64,000 bases of DNA from Rhodoplanes tepidamans (GCF_030813915.1 NZ_JAUSUJ010000008.1:168201-232200), one strand, 5' to 3'; positions 43,854 to 52,583 are shown, numbered from the stretch's first letter. Notes: a model not told the origin generated them from the sequence alone. A program made the numbers and translations.

Positions 43854-44961
43854 GGTCGTCGAGGAGGCCGAGCGGGTGCTGCGGCTGTGCAGCGCCTGCA
43901 TGTATTGCGACGGCGTCTGCGCCGTGTTCCCGGCGATCGCCGGCAAGGCGACGGTCCCGCTCGCCGACGTCGCCCACATCGCCAATCTGTGCCACGGCTG
44001 CCGCGGCTGCTGGTACGCCTGCCAGTATGCCCCGCCACATCCCTTCGCCGTCAACGTCCCGCAGACGCTGGCGGCGGCGCGCCGGCTCTCCTACGCCGAT
44101 TTTTCGCGGCCGCGCTGGCTCGCCGCGGGCTTCGGCCGGCGGGCCTGGGCGGTGGCCGCCGTGGCGGGCGGCGTGACCCTGCTGGCGCTGCTCCTCGTGC
44201 TGCTCACGGTGCCGTCCGGGATCCTGTTCGGCGTGCATCGCGGCGACGGCGCCTTCTACCGTGTGGTGCCGTGGGGCGCGATGACGACGGCGGCCGGGCT
44301 GTCGTTCCTGTGGGCGGTCGGGTCGATCGCCGCCTCGACGCTCGCCTTCTGGCGCAGCATCGCGCCGGCCGTGCCTGGAAAGATCGTCCGGCGGGCGCTG
44401 GGACCGGCGCTGGTGGACATCGTCACCTTGAATAATCTCGGCGGCGGCGGGCACGGCTGCAACGACGCCGGCGAGCGGCTGTCGCAGGAGCGCCGCATCG
44501 CCCATCACGCGATGGTGGCGGGCTTCGCCCTGACGGTGCTGTCGACGCTGTCGGCCGCGCTCTGGCACCACGTCGCCGGGGTGCGGGCACCCTACGGCTT
44601 CTGGAGCCTGCCGGTGCTCTCCGGCACGGCGGGCGGCGTGCTGATGCTCGCCGGCATCGCCGGGCTCCTCGCGCTGGAGGTGCGGGCCGACCCGGCGCCG
44701 GCGGAACCCGGCGAGACGCGGCTCAACCGCGTGTTTCTCACCCTGCTCGGGCTCGTCGCAGCGAGCGGCCTCGCCGTGCTGGCGCTGCGCGAGACGATGC
44801 TGATGGGCCTCGCGCTCACGCTGCATCTCGGCCTGGTCACCGGCTTCTTCCTGGTGCTGCCGGCGAGCAAGATGCTGCACGCGCCGTTCCGGGCGGCGGC
44901 GCTGCTGCGCGCCGCCATCGACCGGATCGCCTCACCGCCCCGCCGCAGCGGCGGCGAGTGA
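43840..44961 (+). CDS. TcuB-like membrane iron-sulfur/heme protein, CobZ C-terminal-half equivalent
   Basis: A 373-residue membrane protein. The N-terminal part has two ferredoxin-like clusters, CSACMYCDGVC (residues about 17-27) and CHGCRGCWYACQYAPPHP (about 50-67), for two 4Fe-4S centres. About six membrane helices follow (AVAAVAGGVTLLALLLVLL and others) with several His residues suited to heme b binding (RRIAHHAMV, ALWHHVAG). It would reoxidise the TcuA-like flavoprotein and pass electrons to the quinone pool. A GTG start at 43840 with GAGGAGG seven bases upstream overlaps the previous gene. The 3' end overlaps convergent cobD by 30 bases. In R. capsulatus this and the previous protein are fused as CobZ. 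Confidence 0.87.
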   Translation: MPPREVVEEAERVLRLCSACMYCDGVCAVFPAIAGKATVPLADVAHIANLCHGCRGCWYACQYAPPHPFAVNVPQTLAAARRLSYADFSRPRWLAAGFGRRAWAVAAVAGGVTLLALLLVLLTVPSGILFGVHRGDGAFYRVVPWGAMTTAAGLSFLWAVGSIAASTLAFWRSIAPAVPGKIVRRALGPALVDIVTLNNLGGGGHGCNDAGERLSQERRIAHHAMVAGFALTVLSTLSAALWHHVAGVRAPYGFWSLPVLSGTAGGVLMLAGIAGLLALEVRADPAPAEPGETRLNRVFLTLLGLVAASGLAVLALRETMLMGLALTLHLGLVTGFFLVLPASKMLHAPFRAAALLRAAIDRIASPPRRSGGE

Positions 44962-45972
44962 GCGGCAGGCGGCGTCGAGCCGCTCCCACCCCGCCTCGTC
45001 GGCCGGCAGGCCGAACCGGTAGCGGTGCGGCGTGTGGGCGAAGCCGCGGACGAGAATCCCGGCGCGGGCGAAGCGGTCGACGAGGTCGATGCCGGCCGGG
45101 CCCTCGGCCAGCACGAACAGATCGGTGCCGCCGACGATGCGCAGGCCGCCCGCCGCCAGCACCGCCTCGAGCCGCGTCCGCTCGGCGGCGAGCCGCCCCC
45201 GCATCGTCGCGATCCAGTCGGCATCCGACAGCGCCGCCGCCGCGACCGCGCAGGCCGGCCCCGACACCGGCCAGTCGCCGAGCCGGCGCCGCCACGGCAT
45301 CGCGGCGCGCTCCGCCACCGCGACGAAGCCGACCCGCAGCCCGGCCAGTCCGAAGAACTTCCCCAGCGACCGCAGCACCACCACGCCGTCCGGCAGCCGG
45401 TCGGCCGCGAGCAGGGACAGATCCGGGGCGACGTCGGCGAAGGCTTCGTCGACGATCAGCTTCCGCCCCGCCGCGGTCCATTCCTCGGCGAAGCGCGCGA
45501 GAGCCGGGCGCGCCACCGCCGCGCCGTCGGGATTGTTGGGATTGACCAGCACGGCGACGTCGAGATCGCGCCCCGCCGGGTCGGGCAGCGCCGGCAGCGG
45601 CCGCACCGCGGCGCCGGCCTCCTCCCACGCGGCGGCGTGCGACGAGTAGGTGCGCCCCACCACGCCGACCCGCAATCGCGGGCCGAGGATCAGCGGCAGC
45701 AGCCGGATCGCCGTCTCGCTGCCCGCCACCGGAATCAGCGCCGTGCCGGCCGGCCGCCCGTAGGCCGCCGCCGCCGCTTCGGCGAGCGCCGCGATGTCGC
45801 GCCCGAGCGGCAGCCGCCGATACGCCTCCGGATCGACCGCCGGCACCGGATAGCCGTGCGGGCTGACACCGGTCGAGAGGTCGACCCAGGGGGTCGGCGC
45901 CTCCGGATAGAGCCGCTCGGCCTCGTCGACACGCCCACCGTGCCCGCGCAGAATCTCGTCTCGCAGTCTCAT
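44932..45972 (-). CDS. cobD: Threonine-phosphate decarboxylase (CobD; CobC in Pseudomonas nomenclature)
   Basis: A 346-residue PLP-dependent class I aminotransferase-fold enzyme making (R)-1-amino-2-propanol phosphate for the nucleotide loop. Features are the N-terminal DLSTGVSPHGYPVPAV, the cofactor region AVLVNPNNPDGAAV, LIVDEAFADVAPD, and the PLP-Lys in VVLRSLGKFFGLAGLRVGF. The ATG at 45972 gives the normal N-terminus (MRLRDEILRGHGG); an upstream ATG at 46005 overlaps the previous stop. It is downstream of the histidine-phosphatase gene with which it overlaps or nearly abuts, consistent with an operon. Confidence 0.94.
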   Translation of the reverse strand: MRLRDEILRGHGGRVDEAERLYPEAPTPWVDLSTGVSPHGYPVPAVDPEAYRRLPLGRDIAALAEAAAAAYGRPAGTALIPVAGSETAIRLLPLILGPRLRVGVVGRTYSSHAAAWEEAGAAVRPLPALPDPAGRDLDVAVLVNPNNPDGAAVARPALARFAEEWTAAGRKLIVDEAFADVAPDLSLLAADRLPDGVVVLRSLGKFFGLAGLRVGFVAVAERAAMPWRRRLGDWPVSGPACAVAAAALSDADWIATMRGRLAAERTRLEAVLAAGGLRIVGGTDLFVLAEGPAGIDLVDRFARAGILVRGFAHTPHRYRFGLPADEAGWERLDAACRSLAAAAAGR

Positions 45973-45994
45973 GTCAGATGTTCCGACCCGCCTG

Positions 45995-46561
45995 TCACAA
46001 TCCATCGAGCCCGCCGGGCCGCAAGACCCAGCGCCGGCCGTCGTGGCGCAGATCGGCCGAGGCGAGCGGCCCGGCGTCGACCCGCCAGAACGAGAGCGCC
46101 GGCGCGCCGAGCACGTGCACGATCGCGGCCCGCATCACGGCCGGATGGGTGACGGCCAGGCATCGCCGCTGCGGCGGGCCGGCGTCGAGCCACGCCCGAA
46201 CGCGGTCGAGCAGCATCGCCAGCGACTCGCCGCCATGCGGTGCCGCGTCCGGATCGGACCGCCACGCGGCGAAGCCCTCCGGTTCCCCCGCGACGATCTC
46301 GCCGGGATCGCGGCCGCGCCAGCCGCCCAGCATCCAGTCGTCGAGCGCGGCGACCGGCCGGGCGTCGAGGCCGAGACCCGCCGCCGTCTCGCCGCAGCGC
46401 CGCTCCCGGCCACACACCGCGGCATCGAGCTGGGGCAACCGCGCCGCGAGGGCGTGCAGCGATGCCGCCGCGCCGGCTTCGACGAGCTCGTCGGCCGGAA
46501 AGCGCGCCGCCCGGGTGGCGGGCGTCGCGGCATGGCAGAGCAGGATCAGGCGCGCCGTCAT
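45995..46561 (-). CDS. Histidine phosphatase superfamily protein with degenerate active site (CobC-like context)
   Basis: A 188-residue protein of the phosphoglycerate-mutase-like fold. The usual catalytic RHG motif at the start reads LCHAAT: His is kept but the neighbouring Arg is replaced by Cys. The other active-site His is probably in VTHPAVMRA. The usual acidic residue region reads GGWRGRDPGEI. It sits between cobD and the cbtBA operon, where alpha-ribazole-5-phosphate phosphatase CobC would be expected. Similar proteins occur next to cbtAB in other alphaproteobacteria, as I recall. Whether it is a phosphatase is doubtful given the missing Arg. It may be catalytically weak or bind a cobalamin precursor. 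Confidence 0.75.
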   Translation of the reverse strand: MTARLILLCHAATPATRAARFPADELVEAGAAASLHALAARLPQLDAAVCGRERRCGETAAGLGLDARPVAALDDWMLGGWRGRDPGEIVAGEPEGFAAWRSDPDAAPHGGESLAMLLDRVRAWLDAGPPQRRCLAVTHPAVMRAAIVHVLGAPALSFWRVDAGPLASADLRHDGRRWVLRPGGLDGL

Positions 46562-46582
46562 GGGTCGAAGCGTCGGGTCTCG

Positions 46583-46705
46583 TTGACTTGCCCCGGTACG
46601 GGGTACATCATCGTTGTGTCAGAGACGGGAAGCCGGTGGAAGCCCGGCACGGTCGCGCCACTGTGACCGGCCCTCGAACGGGCCGGAAGTCAGACCCCGA
46701 AGCTC
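46583..46705 (+). promoter_or_regulatory. Cobalamin riboswitch with promoter, upstream of cbtBA
   Basis: TTGACT at 46583-46588 with TACATCAT about 15-17 bases on gives a likely promoter; CCCCGGTACGGGG, an inverted repeat, lies in the spacer. The aptamer follows at about 46625-46705: GGGAAGCCGGTGGAAGCCCGGCACGG (long stem), GCGCCACTGTGACCGG and GGAAGTCAGACCCC. This is the cobalamin riboswitch form common before cbtAB genes, with a CAGA-type rather than GGAGACCTGCC-type B12 box. The riboswitch should shut off cobalt import when cobalamin is sufficient. Confidence 0.9.
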
Positions 46706-46751
46706 TCGACCGACACGCTCGCACGGGACGCGTCATCCCAGGAGAGAGGCC

Positions 46752-46976
46752 ATGTCCGACGTCGTGATTCCGTCCACCGGCGCCGCCGCGGTGCCCGCCC
46801 TGCCCGCGATCCCGCTGCGCGAGATCGTCCCGTGGGCCGTGCTCGCCGGTCTGCTCGCGCTGCTGGCCGTATGGTTCGTCGGCGCCGAGCAGGGCGCGCT
46901 GGCGCTGTTCGACGGCAATGTCGTGCACGAGTTCGTGCACGACGCCCGGCATCTCCTCGGCTTCCCCTGCCACTGA
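46752..46976 (+). CDS. cbtB: Cobalt transporter subunit CbtB (proposed)
   Basis: A 74-residue protein with one membrane helix (IVPWAVLAGLLALLAVWFVGA) and a C-terminal His-rich segment, VHEFVHDARHLLGFPCH, which is the hallmark of CbtB and likely binds cobalt. GGAGAGAGG precedes the ATG at 46752. It is directly downstream of a cobalamin riboswitch and followed after 16 bases by cbtA. CbtAB was proposed as a cobalt transporter from such riboswitch-led context; the transport mechanism is not established. Confidence 0.94.
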   Translation: MSDVVIPSTGAAAVPALPAIPLREIVPWAVLAGLLALLAVWFVGAEQGALALFDGNVVHEFVHDARHLLGFPCH

Positions 46977-46992
46977 TCCGCCCGGCTCCGCC

Positions 46993-47745
46993 ATGGTCCG
47001 GACTCTCCTGGTCCGGGGGATGCTGTGCGGCATCCTCGCGGCCGTCGTCGCTTTCGCGGTCGCCTGGCTGATCGGCGAGCCGCCGCTCGAACGCGCCATC
47101 GGATTCGAGGCGCATGCCGAGCACGGCGCCGCAGCGGCTGCTGCGGCCGGTGCGCCCGGCGCCGCCGCCGAGCCGGCCGAGGTGTTCTCCCGCACCGTGC
47201 AGAGCACGGTCGGGCTGATGACCGGGCTCGTCGTGCTCGGCGCGGCGGTGGGCGGGCTGTTCGGGCTCGCCTTCGCGCTCGCGCAAGGACGGCTCGGCGC
47301 CGCCGGACCGCGGGCCGCGGCCGCGTGGCTCGCCGTCGCGGGCTTCGTCGTGCTGGTGCTGGTGCCGCAGCTCAAATACCCGGCGGCGCCTCCGGCGGTC
47401 GGCAGCGCCGAGACGATCGGCCCGCGCACCGCGCTCTACTTCATCCTTCTCGGGATGTCGGTGCTGGTCGCGGTCGCGGCGCTCGGGCTCGGGCGGCGAC
47501 TCGTCGCCCGGATCGGCGCCTGGAACGCGGCACTCGCCGGGCTCGGTGCCTACATGGCCGCGATGGCGCTGGTGATGCACGCCCTGCCCTCGCTCGGCGA
47601 GGTGCCGGAGGCGTTTCCGGCGGCGGTCCTGTGGGACTTCCGGGTCGCCTCGCTCGCCACCCAGGCGGCATTGTGGGCGGCCCTCGGCCTCGCCTTCGGG
47701 GCGCTGACCGAGCGCAGCGCCGCGCGGCGGCCGATCGAGAGATGA
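46993..47745 (+). CDS. cbtA: Cobalt transporter subunit CbtA (proposed)
   Basis: A 250-residue membrane protein with about five to six helices. MVRTLLVRGMLCGILAAVVAF opens the protein as in the family. A His pair occurs in the loop EAHAEHGAA, and further helices lie around residues 75-95, 110-130, 148-166, 180-200 and 215-235. With CbtB it forms the candidate cobalt importer. It overlaps no neighbour but lies 16 bases after cbtB and 4 bases before an unknown membrane-anchored protein, suggesting one three-gene operon under the riboswitch. Confidence 0.92.
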   Translation: MVRTLLVRGMLCGILAAVVAFAVAWLIGEPPLERAIGFEAHAEHGAAAAAAAGAPGAAAEPAEVFSRTVQSTVGLMTGLVVLGAAVGGLFGLAFALAQGRLGAAGPRAAAAWLAVAGFVVLVLVPQLKYPAAPPAVGSAETIGPRTALYFILLGMSVLVAVAALGLGRRLVARIGAWNAALAGLGAYMAAMALVMHALPSLGEVPEAFPAAVLWDFRVASLATQAALWAALGLAFGALTERSAARRPIER

Positions 47746-47749
47746 CGGG

Positions 47750-48358
47750 ATGGCGCAGCGGCGGACTCTGCTGCGGGTCGTCGCCGCGCTCCTGCTGATC
47801 CTGGCCGCCCCGCCGGCGCTGGCCCATTCCTCCGGCGCGCGCCGCACCGACGGCCTGCGGATCGAGCCCTTGTCGCATGGCCAGATGGCGGCGATCGACA
47901 CGCACCGCGCCGCGGTCCTGGCGCTCGCCGAGCGCGGGCCGTCCGACGAGACCGGCCGCCGTCTGCTGAACTACGAGAAGCTGCAGTTCCTCGTCTGCCT
48001 GTGGGGCGTGATGCCGGGCACGCTCGACGACGAGACGAGCCCGTTCAACGGCTGCGCCCACGCCTATCTGGCCGCGACCCGGGCGCTGCTCGCCCACTTG
48101 CGCGGGCGGCCCGACGCCACGCCGGACGTGATTGCGCTCGCCGAGACGGTCGACCGCGCGCTGCTGCTCGACGGGACGCTGGCGATGTGCGTCTACAGCG
48201 GCGAGCCCTACAACACCGCCGACCTGATCCTTCCGGAGTGGTCGCTGGTGCCCGCCCATCCGCCGACTCTCCTGGCGCTCGGCGGCGGGCTCGCCGCGAT
48301 GGCGGGCGGCGGCCTGCTCGCCTCACGCCTGCGACGTCGCGAGCGGCCCGAGGCCTGA
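47750..48358 (+). CDS. Membrane-anchored hypothetical protein of the cbtBA operon
   Basis: A 202-residue protein with a signal peptide (LLRVVAALLLILAAPPALAHS, cleavage near residue 25) and a C-terminal helix (LLALGGGLAAMAGGGLLASRL) followed by an Arg-rich stop-transfer tail, so most of it should face the periplasm. The central region has three well-spaced Cys (FLVCLWG, FNGCAHAY, LAMCVYS) and several His and Asp residues. I do not recognise a named family. It starts 5 bases after cbtA and is therefore under the same cobalamin riboswitch. A periplasmic cobalt-binding or assembly role is inferred from location only. Confidence 0.65.
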   Translation: MAQRRTLLRVVAALLLILAAPPALAHSSGARRTDGLRIEPLSHGQMAAIDTHRAAVLALAERGPSDETGRRLLNYEKLQFLVCLWGVMPGTLDDETSPFNGCAHAYLAATRALLAHLRGRPDATPDVIALAETVDRALLLDGTLAMCVYSGEPYNTADLILPEWSLVPAHPPTLLALGGGLAAMAGGGLLASRLRRRERPEA

Positions 48359-48374
48359 GCCTCGCGGCGCGCGC

Positions 48375-49865
48375 TCAAGCAGCCAGGGTCAGCATCGTCT
48401 CCACGTCGATGTGCCGCGCGAGATGCGCGGCGAGCGCGTCGAGCGTCGCCTCGACCGTCGCCTCGTAGGCGAGCCCGCCCTGCTCCGCCGGCGGCGCGCC
48501 GAGTCGGGCGAGCCAGGCGGCGCGCTGAGCATCGTCGGCGAAGAAGCCATGGACGTAGGAGCCGGCGACGCGGCCGTCGGCCGAGACGGCGCCGTCGTCG
48601 CGCCCGCCCGCCGCGTCGTCGAGCCGCACCAGCGGCCGTGCCGTGCCGGGCCCCGTGGTGCGGCCCATGTGCATCTCGTAGCCCGACAGCGGCACGCCGT
48701 CGGCGACGGTGCGGCCGGTGACGGCGACGAGTGATTTCTCCCCCGTCAGCGTCGTGATCACGTCGAGCAGGCCGAGACCCGGCGCCGTGCCGGGCGGCCC
48801 CTCGACGCCGTCCGGATCGGCGATCTCGCGTCCGAGCATCTGGTATCCGCCGCACAGGCCGAGCACGCGGCCGCCTCGGCGGACATGGGCGACGATGTCG
48901 GCGTCCCAGCCCACGGCGCGCAGCGCGGCCAGATCCCGGATGGTCGTCTTGGCGCCCGGCAGGATCACGAGATCGGTGTCGGCCGGCAGCGGCGCGCCGT
49001 TGCGCAGCAGCACGAGGTCGACGGCGGGGTCGAGACGCAGCGGGTCGAGGTCGTCGAAGTTGGCGATCGACGGCAGCACCGGCACGGCGATGCGGATCTG
49101 TCCCCGCTTCTCCGATGGCGGCGCGGCGGATCCGACCTCCAGGCCGAAGACGTCCTCCGCCGGCAGGCGGTGGGCGTCGCGGAAGAACGGCACCAGGCCG
49201 AGCGGTGCCCATCCGGTCTTCTGCGCGACGAAGTCCATGCCGGACGAAAACAGCGTCGGGTCGCCGCGCATCTTGTTGACCAGGAAGCCGCGGATCAGCG
49301 CCGCGTCGTCGGGATCGATGACGGCGGCGGTGCCGCACAGGCTGGCGATGACGCCGCCGCGGTCGATGTCGCCGATCAGCACCACCGGAACCGCGGCGGC
49401 GCGGGCGAATCCCATGTTGGCGATGTCGTTCGCCCGGAGATTCACCTCCGACGCCGAGCCCGCGCCTTCGACCAGCACGATGTCGGCGGCGGACTTCAAG
49501 CGCGCGAAGCTGTCGAGCACGTGCGGCAGCAGCGCCGCCTTTCGCGACTGGTAGTCCCTGGCGCGGGCGTTGCCGAAGACGCGGCCCTGCACGACGATCT
49601 GGGCGCCGACCTCGCTCTGCGGCTTCAGGAGCACCGGGTTCATGTGCACGGACGCGGCGACCCGCGCGGCGCGCGCCTGCAGCGCCTGGGCGCGGCCGAT
49701 CTCGCCGCCGTCCGCCGTCACGGCCGCGTTGTTCGACATGTTCTGCGGCTTGAACGGCAGGACCCTCAGGCCGCGGTCGGCGAGCAGCCGGCACAGGCCG
49801 GCGACGATCAGCGACTTGCCGACGTCCGAGCCGGTGCCCTGGACCATGAGGGCGCGGGCGGTCAT
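48375..49865 (-). CDS. cobQ: Cobyric acid synthase
   Basis: A 496-residue amidotransferase that amidates the b, d, e and g side chains of adenosylcobyrinate a,c-diamide. The N-terminal synthetase domain opens with [20 protein letters not shown] (P-loop), then [15 protein letters not shown] and [14 protein letters not shown]. The C-terminal GATase_3 domain (from about residue 255) has the Cys nucleophile in [10 protein letters not shown] and the His in GSYVHGFF. I chose the ATG at 49865 (MTARALMV); a GTG/ATG at 49883 is possible. It is separated from upstream cobO by a REP-like repeat. Confidence 0.95.
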   Translation of the reverse strand: MTARALMVQGTGSDVGKSLIVAGLCRLLADRGLRVLPFKPQNMSNNAAVTADGGEIGRAQALQARAARVAASVHMNPVLLKPQSEVGAQIVVQGRVFGNARARDYQSRKAALLPHVLDSFARLKSAADIVLVEGAGSASEVNLRANDIANMGFARAAAVPVVLIGDIDRGGVIASLCGTAAVIDPDDAALIRGFLVNKMRGDPTLFSSGMDFVAQKTGWAPLGLVPFFRDAHRLPAEDVFGLEVGSAAPPSEKRGQIRIAVPVLPSIANFDDLDPLRLDPAVDLVLLRNGAPLPADTDLVILPGAKTTIRDLAALRAVGWDADIVAHVRRGGRVLGLCGGYQMLGREIADPDGVEGPPGTAPGLGLLDVITTLTGEKSLVAVTGRTVADGVPLSGYEMHMGRTTGPGTARPLVRLDDAAGGRDDGAVSADGRVAGSYVHGFFADDAQRAAWLARLGAPPAEQGGLAYEATVEATLDALAAHLARHIDVETMLTLAA

Positions 49866-49900
49866 GCGCGGGCGCCCCGGCACGCGTCGTCCGGGCGTTC

Positions 49901-50021
49901 GTCGTCCCGGGGCGGCGCGCCAGCGCCGAGCCCGGGCCCCATACTCCCGGTGTGCCGTGAGCCACCGACTCCGGGGGTATGGATTCCGGGCTCGCGGCTT
50001 CTCCGCGCCCCGGAACGACGA
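49901..50021. repeat. REP-like dispersed inverted repeat, copy C (diverged)
   Basis: About 121 bases from GTCGTCCCGGGGCGG to GCCCCGGAACGAC, with an inner arm pair CATACTCCCGG and CCGGGGGTATGG differing from the GGAATCCAG core of copies A, B and D. It lies between cobO and cobQ on the minus strand. Confidence 0.75.
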
Positions 50022-50043
50022 CAGAAGGAGCCGCCCGCCACGC

Positions 50044-50652
50044 TCAGTACTCGATGCCGGCCTGGGTCTTCACGCCGGCCTTGAAGTGGTGCTTCACCAG
50101 CGTCATGTCGGTGACGAGGTCGGCGGCCTCGACGAGCGGCGGCTTGGCGTTGCGGCCGGTGACGACGACGTGCAGGCCCGGTCGCCGCGCCGCGAGACTC
50201 GCGACCACCTCCTCGACGGGCAGGTAGTCGTAGCGCAGCGCGATGTTGAGCTCGTCGAGAATCACGAGCCCGAAGCCGGGGTCGTCCATCAGCGTCGTCG
50301 CGGTCTCCCAGGCGGCCCGGCAGGCGGCGATGTCGCGCGCCTTGTCCTGCGTCTCCCAGGTGAAGCCCTCGCCGGCGGTGTGCCAGACGACCCGGTCGCC
50401 GAACGCCTCCAACGCCGTCTTCTCGCCGGTCGGCCGGCTCTTGATGAACTGCACCACGCCGACCTTGCCGCCATGGCCCAGCACCCGCAGGGCGAGCCCG
50501 AAGGCGGCCGTCGACTTGCCCTTGCCGGTGCCGGTGTGGACCAGCAGCAGGCCCTTCTCGACCGACTTGGAGGCGATCTCGGCGTCCTGCAGGGCCTTGC
50601 GCTTCTGCATCTTGAGGCGATGGCGTTCGGTCTCGTCGTCCGTGCCGGTCAT
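50044..50652 (-). CDS. cobO: Cob(I)yrinic acid a,c-diamide adenosyltransferase
   Basis: A 202-residue enzyme that transfers the 5'-deoxyadenosyl group from ATP to cobalt. The P-loop [20 protein letters not shown] is near residue 33-52, followed by [31 protein letters not shown] and [20 protein letters not shown]. All match the CobO/CobA family. The ATG at 50652 gives the usual N-terminus ([19 protein letters not shown]). It is divergent from the riboswitch of the DUF1636-cobW-cobN operon and upstream of cobQ on the same strand. Confidence 0.96.
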   Translation of the reverse strand: MTGTDDETERHRLKMQKRKALQDAEIASKSVEKGLLLVHTGTGKGKSTAAFGLALRVLGHGGKVGVVQFIKSRPTGEKTALEAFGDRVVWHTAGEGFTWETQDKARDIAACRAAWETATTLMDDPGFGLVILDELNIALRYDYLPVEEVVASLAARRPGLHVVVTGRNAKPPLVEAADLVTDMTLVKHHFKAGVKTQAGIEY

Positions 50653-50714
50653 GCGGGTCCTCGGTGTCGTCGGCGCGACAGGACCACAGGCGCCCCTGAT
50701 GGGCAACCGCCGGA

Positions 50715-50975
50715 TTGACAGGGCGGCGCCGACGCCGCACAGATCCCGGGCCGACGGTGTCCCGCCTGTCGGGACGTTTCCGCAATGCCGCGGAACGCCT
50801 TGCAGGCCGGACAAGAGGGAATGCCGGAGGCGGCGATTCGGGTGTTCCGGGTCGACGCGAAGCCGGAGCTGCCCCCGCAACTGTGAGCGGCGAGCCTGCA
50901 TCGAGGCCACTGGGTGTATCGACCCGGGAAGGCGATGCCGGCAACGACCCGCGAGCCAGGAGACCTGCCGTCGCC
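50715..50975 (+). promoter_or_regulatory. Cobalamin riboswitch with promoter, upstream of DUF1636-cobW-cobN
   Basis: TTGACA at 50715-50720 marks the promoter; the -10 (near 50738-50744, CACAGAT) is weak. The aptamer runs from GACGGTGTCCCG at about 50751 through AGAGGGAATGCCGGAGG, the core GCTGCCCCCGCAACTGTGAGCGG (50869-50891), GGGAAGGCGATG and the B12 box GAGCCAGGAGACCTGCCG (50953-50970). All conserved elements are present. A perfect palindrome, CGTCTCCGGAGACG, at 51051-51064 lies between the aptamer and the ATG at 51097 and could be part of the expression platform. Confidence 0.92.
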
Positions 50976-51096
50976 TGCTTCTGACGCCGTTCCGGGCGGG
51001 GTGTTCCGGAGCGAATGTCGGCCGAACGGAGTGCAGGTCCGCTCGCCGCACGTCTCCGGAGACGCCACGCGTCCCCGGTCCGTCGACGAGCGAGTC

Positions 51097-51525
51097 ATGA
51101 CGTCTTCTCCTGCCCCCGGCCCGTCCCACGCCCCGCCTGCGTCGTGCGGCGCGGTCCCGCCCCCCAGCCTGTTCGTCTGCGTCCTGTGTCGGCTTTCCGC
51201 CGACGAGGAGGAGCGCTCCGGCCGTCGCCTGCACGACGCGCTGGTCGCGGCGCAGCAGCGCGCCGGCACGGCGGCCGTGCGGATCGTCCCGGCCGAGTGC
51301 CTGTCGAACTGCAACCGCGCCTGCTCGGTCGCCTTCGCCGGGCCGGACCGCTGGACCTATGTGTACGGCGGCCTCGCCCCCGACTCGGCGGAGGCCGTTC
51401 TCGACGGCGCCGTCCGCTATGCCGCGACCGCCGACGGCCTCGTGCCCTGGCGCGAGCGCCCCGACATCCTCCGCAAGGGCCTGATCGCCCGCATCCCGCC
51501 GCTGGCCACCACGCAGGAGCCCTGA
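51097..51525 (+). CDS. DUF1636 family ferredoxin-like protein
   Basis: A 142-residue protein of the DUF1636 family. The Cys motifs are LFVCVLCRLS near residue 26-35 and AECLSNCNRACSVAF near residue 70-84, giving a thioredoxin-like 2Fe-2S arrangement. The C-terminal RPDILRKGLIARIPPL is also typical. The family occurs mainly with cobW and cobN in cobalamin operons and may act as a redox or metal-handling partner in cobalt insertion; no activity is proven. It starts with an ATG behind the riboswitch and ends one base before the cobW ATG. Confidence 0.9.
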   Translation: MTSSPAPGPSHAPPASCGAVPPPSLFVCVLCRLSADEEERSGRRLHDALVAAQQRAGTAAVRIVPAECLSNCNRACSVAFAGPDRWTYVYGGLAPDSAEAVLDGAVRYAATADGLVPWRERPDILRKGLIARIPPLATTQEP

Positions 51526-51526
51526 C

Positions 51527-52567
51527 ATGTCGCTGGAAAAGATCCCCGTCACCATCATCACGGGCTTCCTCGGCTCCGGAAAGACCAGCCTGGTGCGCCA
51601 CCTGCTGGAGAACCCGATGGGCCGGCGGCTCGCCGTGCTGGTCAACGAGTTCGGCGACGTCGGCGTCGACGGCGACATCCTCAAGGGCTGCTCGGACGCC
51701 AACTGCCCGGAGGACGCGATCGTCGAGCTGACCAACGGCTGCCTGTGCTGCACCGTGGCCGACGAGTTCGCGCCGACCATCGCGGCCCTGCTGGCGCGGC
51801 CGCAGCCGCCTGAGCACATCCTGATCGAGACCTCGGGCCTGGCGCTGCCGAAGCCGCTGCTCAAGGCCTTCGAGTGGCCGGACCTGCGCACCCGCATCAC
51901 GGTCGACGGCGTCATCGCGGTCGCCGACGCCGAAGCGGTGGCGGACGGCCGCTTCGCGCCCGACCTCGCGGCCGTGGCGGCGCAGCGCGCCGCCGACGAC
52001 ACCATCGACCACGACACCCCGCTCGGCGAGGTGTTCGAGGACCAGGTCGCCTGCGCCGATCTGGTGATCCTCAACAAGGTCGACCTCGTCGACGCCCAGG
52101 GCCTCGCCCAGGCGCGCGAGACCGTGCTGGCCGAGACGCCGCGCCGGATCCCGGTGATCGAGACGCTGGAGGGCCGGGTCGATCCGCGCGTCGTGCTCGG
52201 CCTCGGCGCCGCCGCCGAGAGCGATCTCGACGCCCGGCCGACCCATCACGAGGAGCACGGCGAGCACGATCACGACGACTTCGAGACCGTGGTCGTGACG
52301 CTGCCGGACCACGCCACCGTCACCGAGGTGGTGGCCAAGGTGGAGGCCGTCGCCCGCGAGCACGGCGTGCTGCGCGCCAAGGGCTACGTGTCGGTGCGCG
52401 GCAAGCCGATGCGGCTCCTCGTGCAGGGCGTCGGCACGCGGGTGCGGGCCCAGTTCGACCGGCCCTGGACCGTGGACGAGCCGCGCGTCTCGCGGCTCGT
52501 CGTCATCGGCCAGAAGGGCTTCGACCACGCCGCCGTCACGGCGGTGCTGCAGGTGGTTCCGAGCTGA
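51527..52567 (+). CDS. cobW: Cobalamin biosynthesis GTPase CobW
   Basis: A 346-residue COG0523 G3E-family GTPase, likely a cobalt chaperone feeding the CobNST chelatase. The P-loop is TIITGFLGSGKTSLVRHLL (residues 9-27), the metal-binding motif GCLCC follows at about residue 72, and NKVD is the G4 motif. A His-rich loop (THHEEHGEHDHDD, residues about 240-252) and the C-terminal CobW_C domain complete the protein. It lies between DUF1636 and cobN in one riboswitch-controlled operon. Confidence 0.96.
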   Translation: MSLEKIPVTIITGFLGSGKTSLVRHLLENPMGRRLAVLVNEFGDVGVDGDILKGCSDANCPEDAIVELTNGCLCCTVADEFAPTIAALLARPQPPEHILIETSGLALPKPLLKAFEWPDLRTRITVDGVIAVADAEAVADGRFAPDLAAVAAQRAADDTIDHDTPLGEVFEDQVACADLVILNKVDLVDAQGLAQARETVLAETPRRIPVIETLEGRVDPRVVLGLGAAAESDLDARPTHHEEHGEHDHDDFETVVVTLPDHATVTEVVAKVEAVAREHGVLRAKGYVSVRGKPMRLLVQGVGTRVRAQFDRPWTVDEPRVSRLVVIGQKGFDHAAVTAVLQVVPS

Positions 52568-52583
52568 CCATGCCGGGCTGACC

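Noticed and set aside
42516..44961. Tricarballylate utilisation operon (tcuAB)
   Set aside because: No tcuC transporter or tcuR regulator is adjacent and all neighbours are cobalamin genes, so the CobZ reading is preferred.
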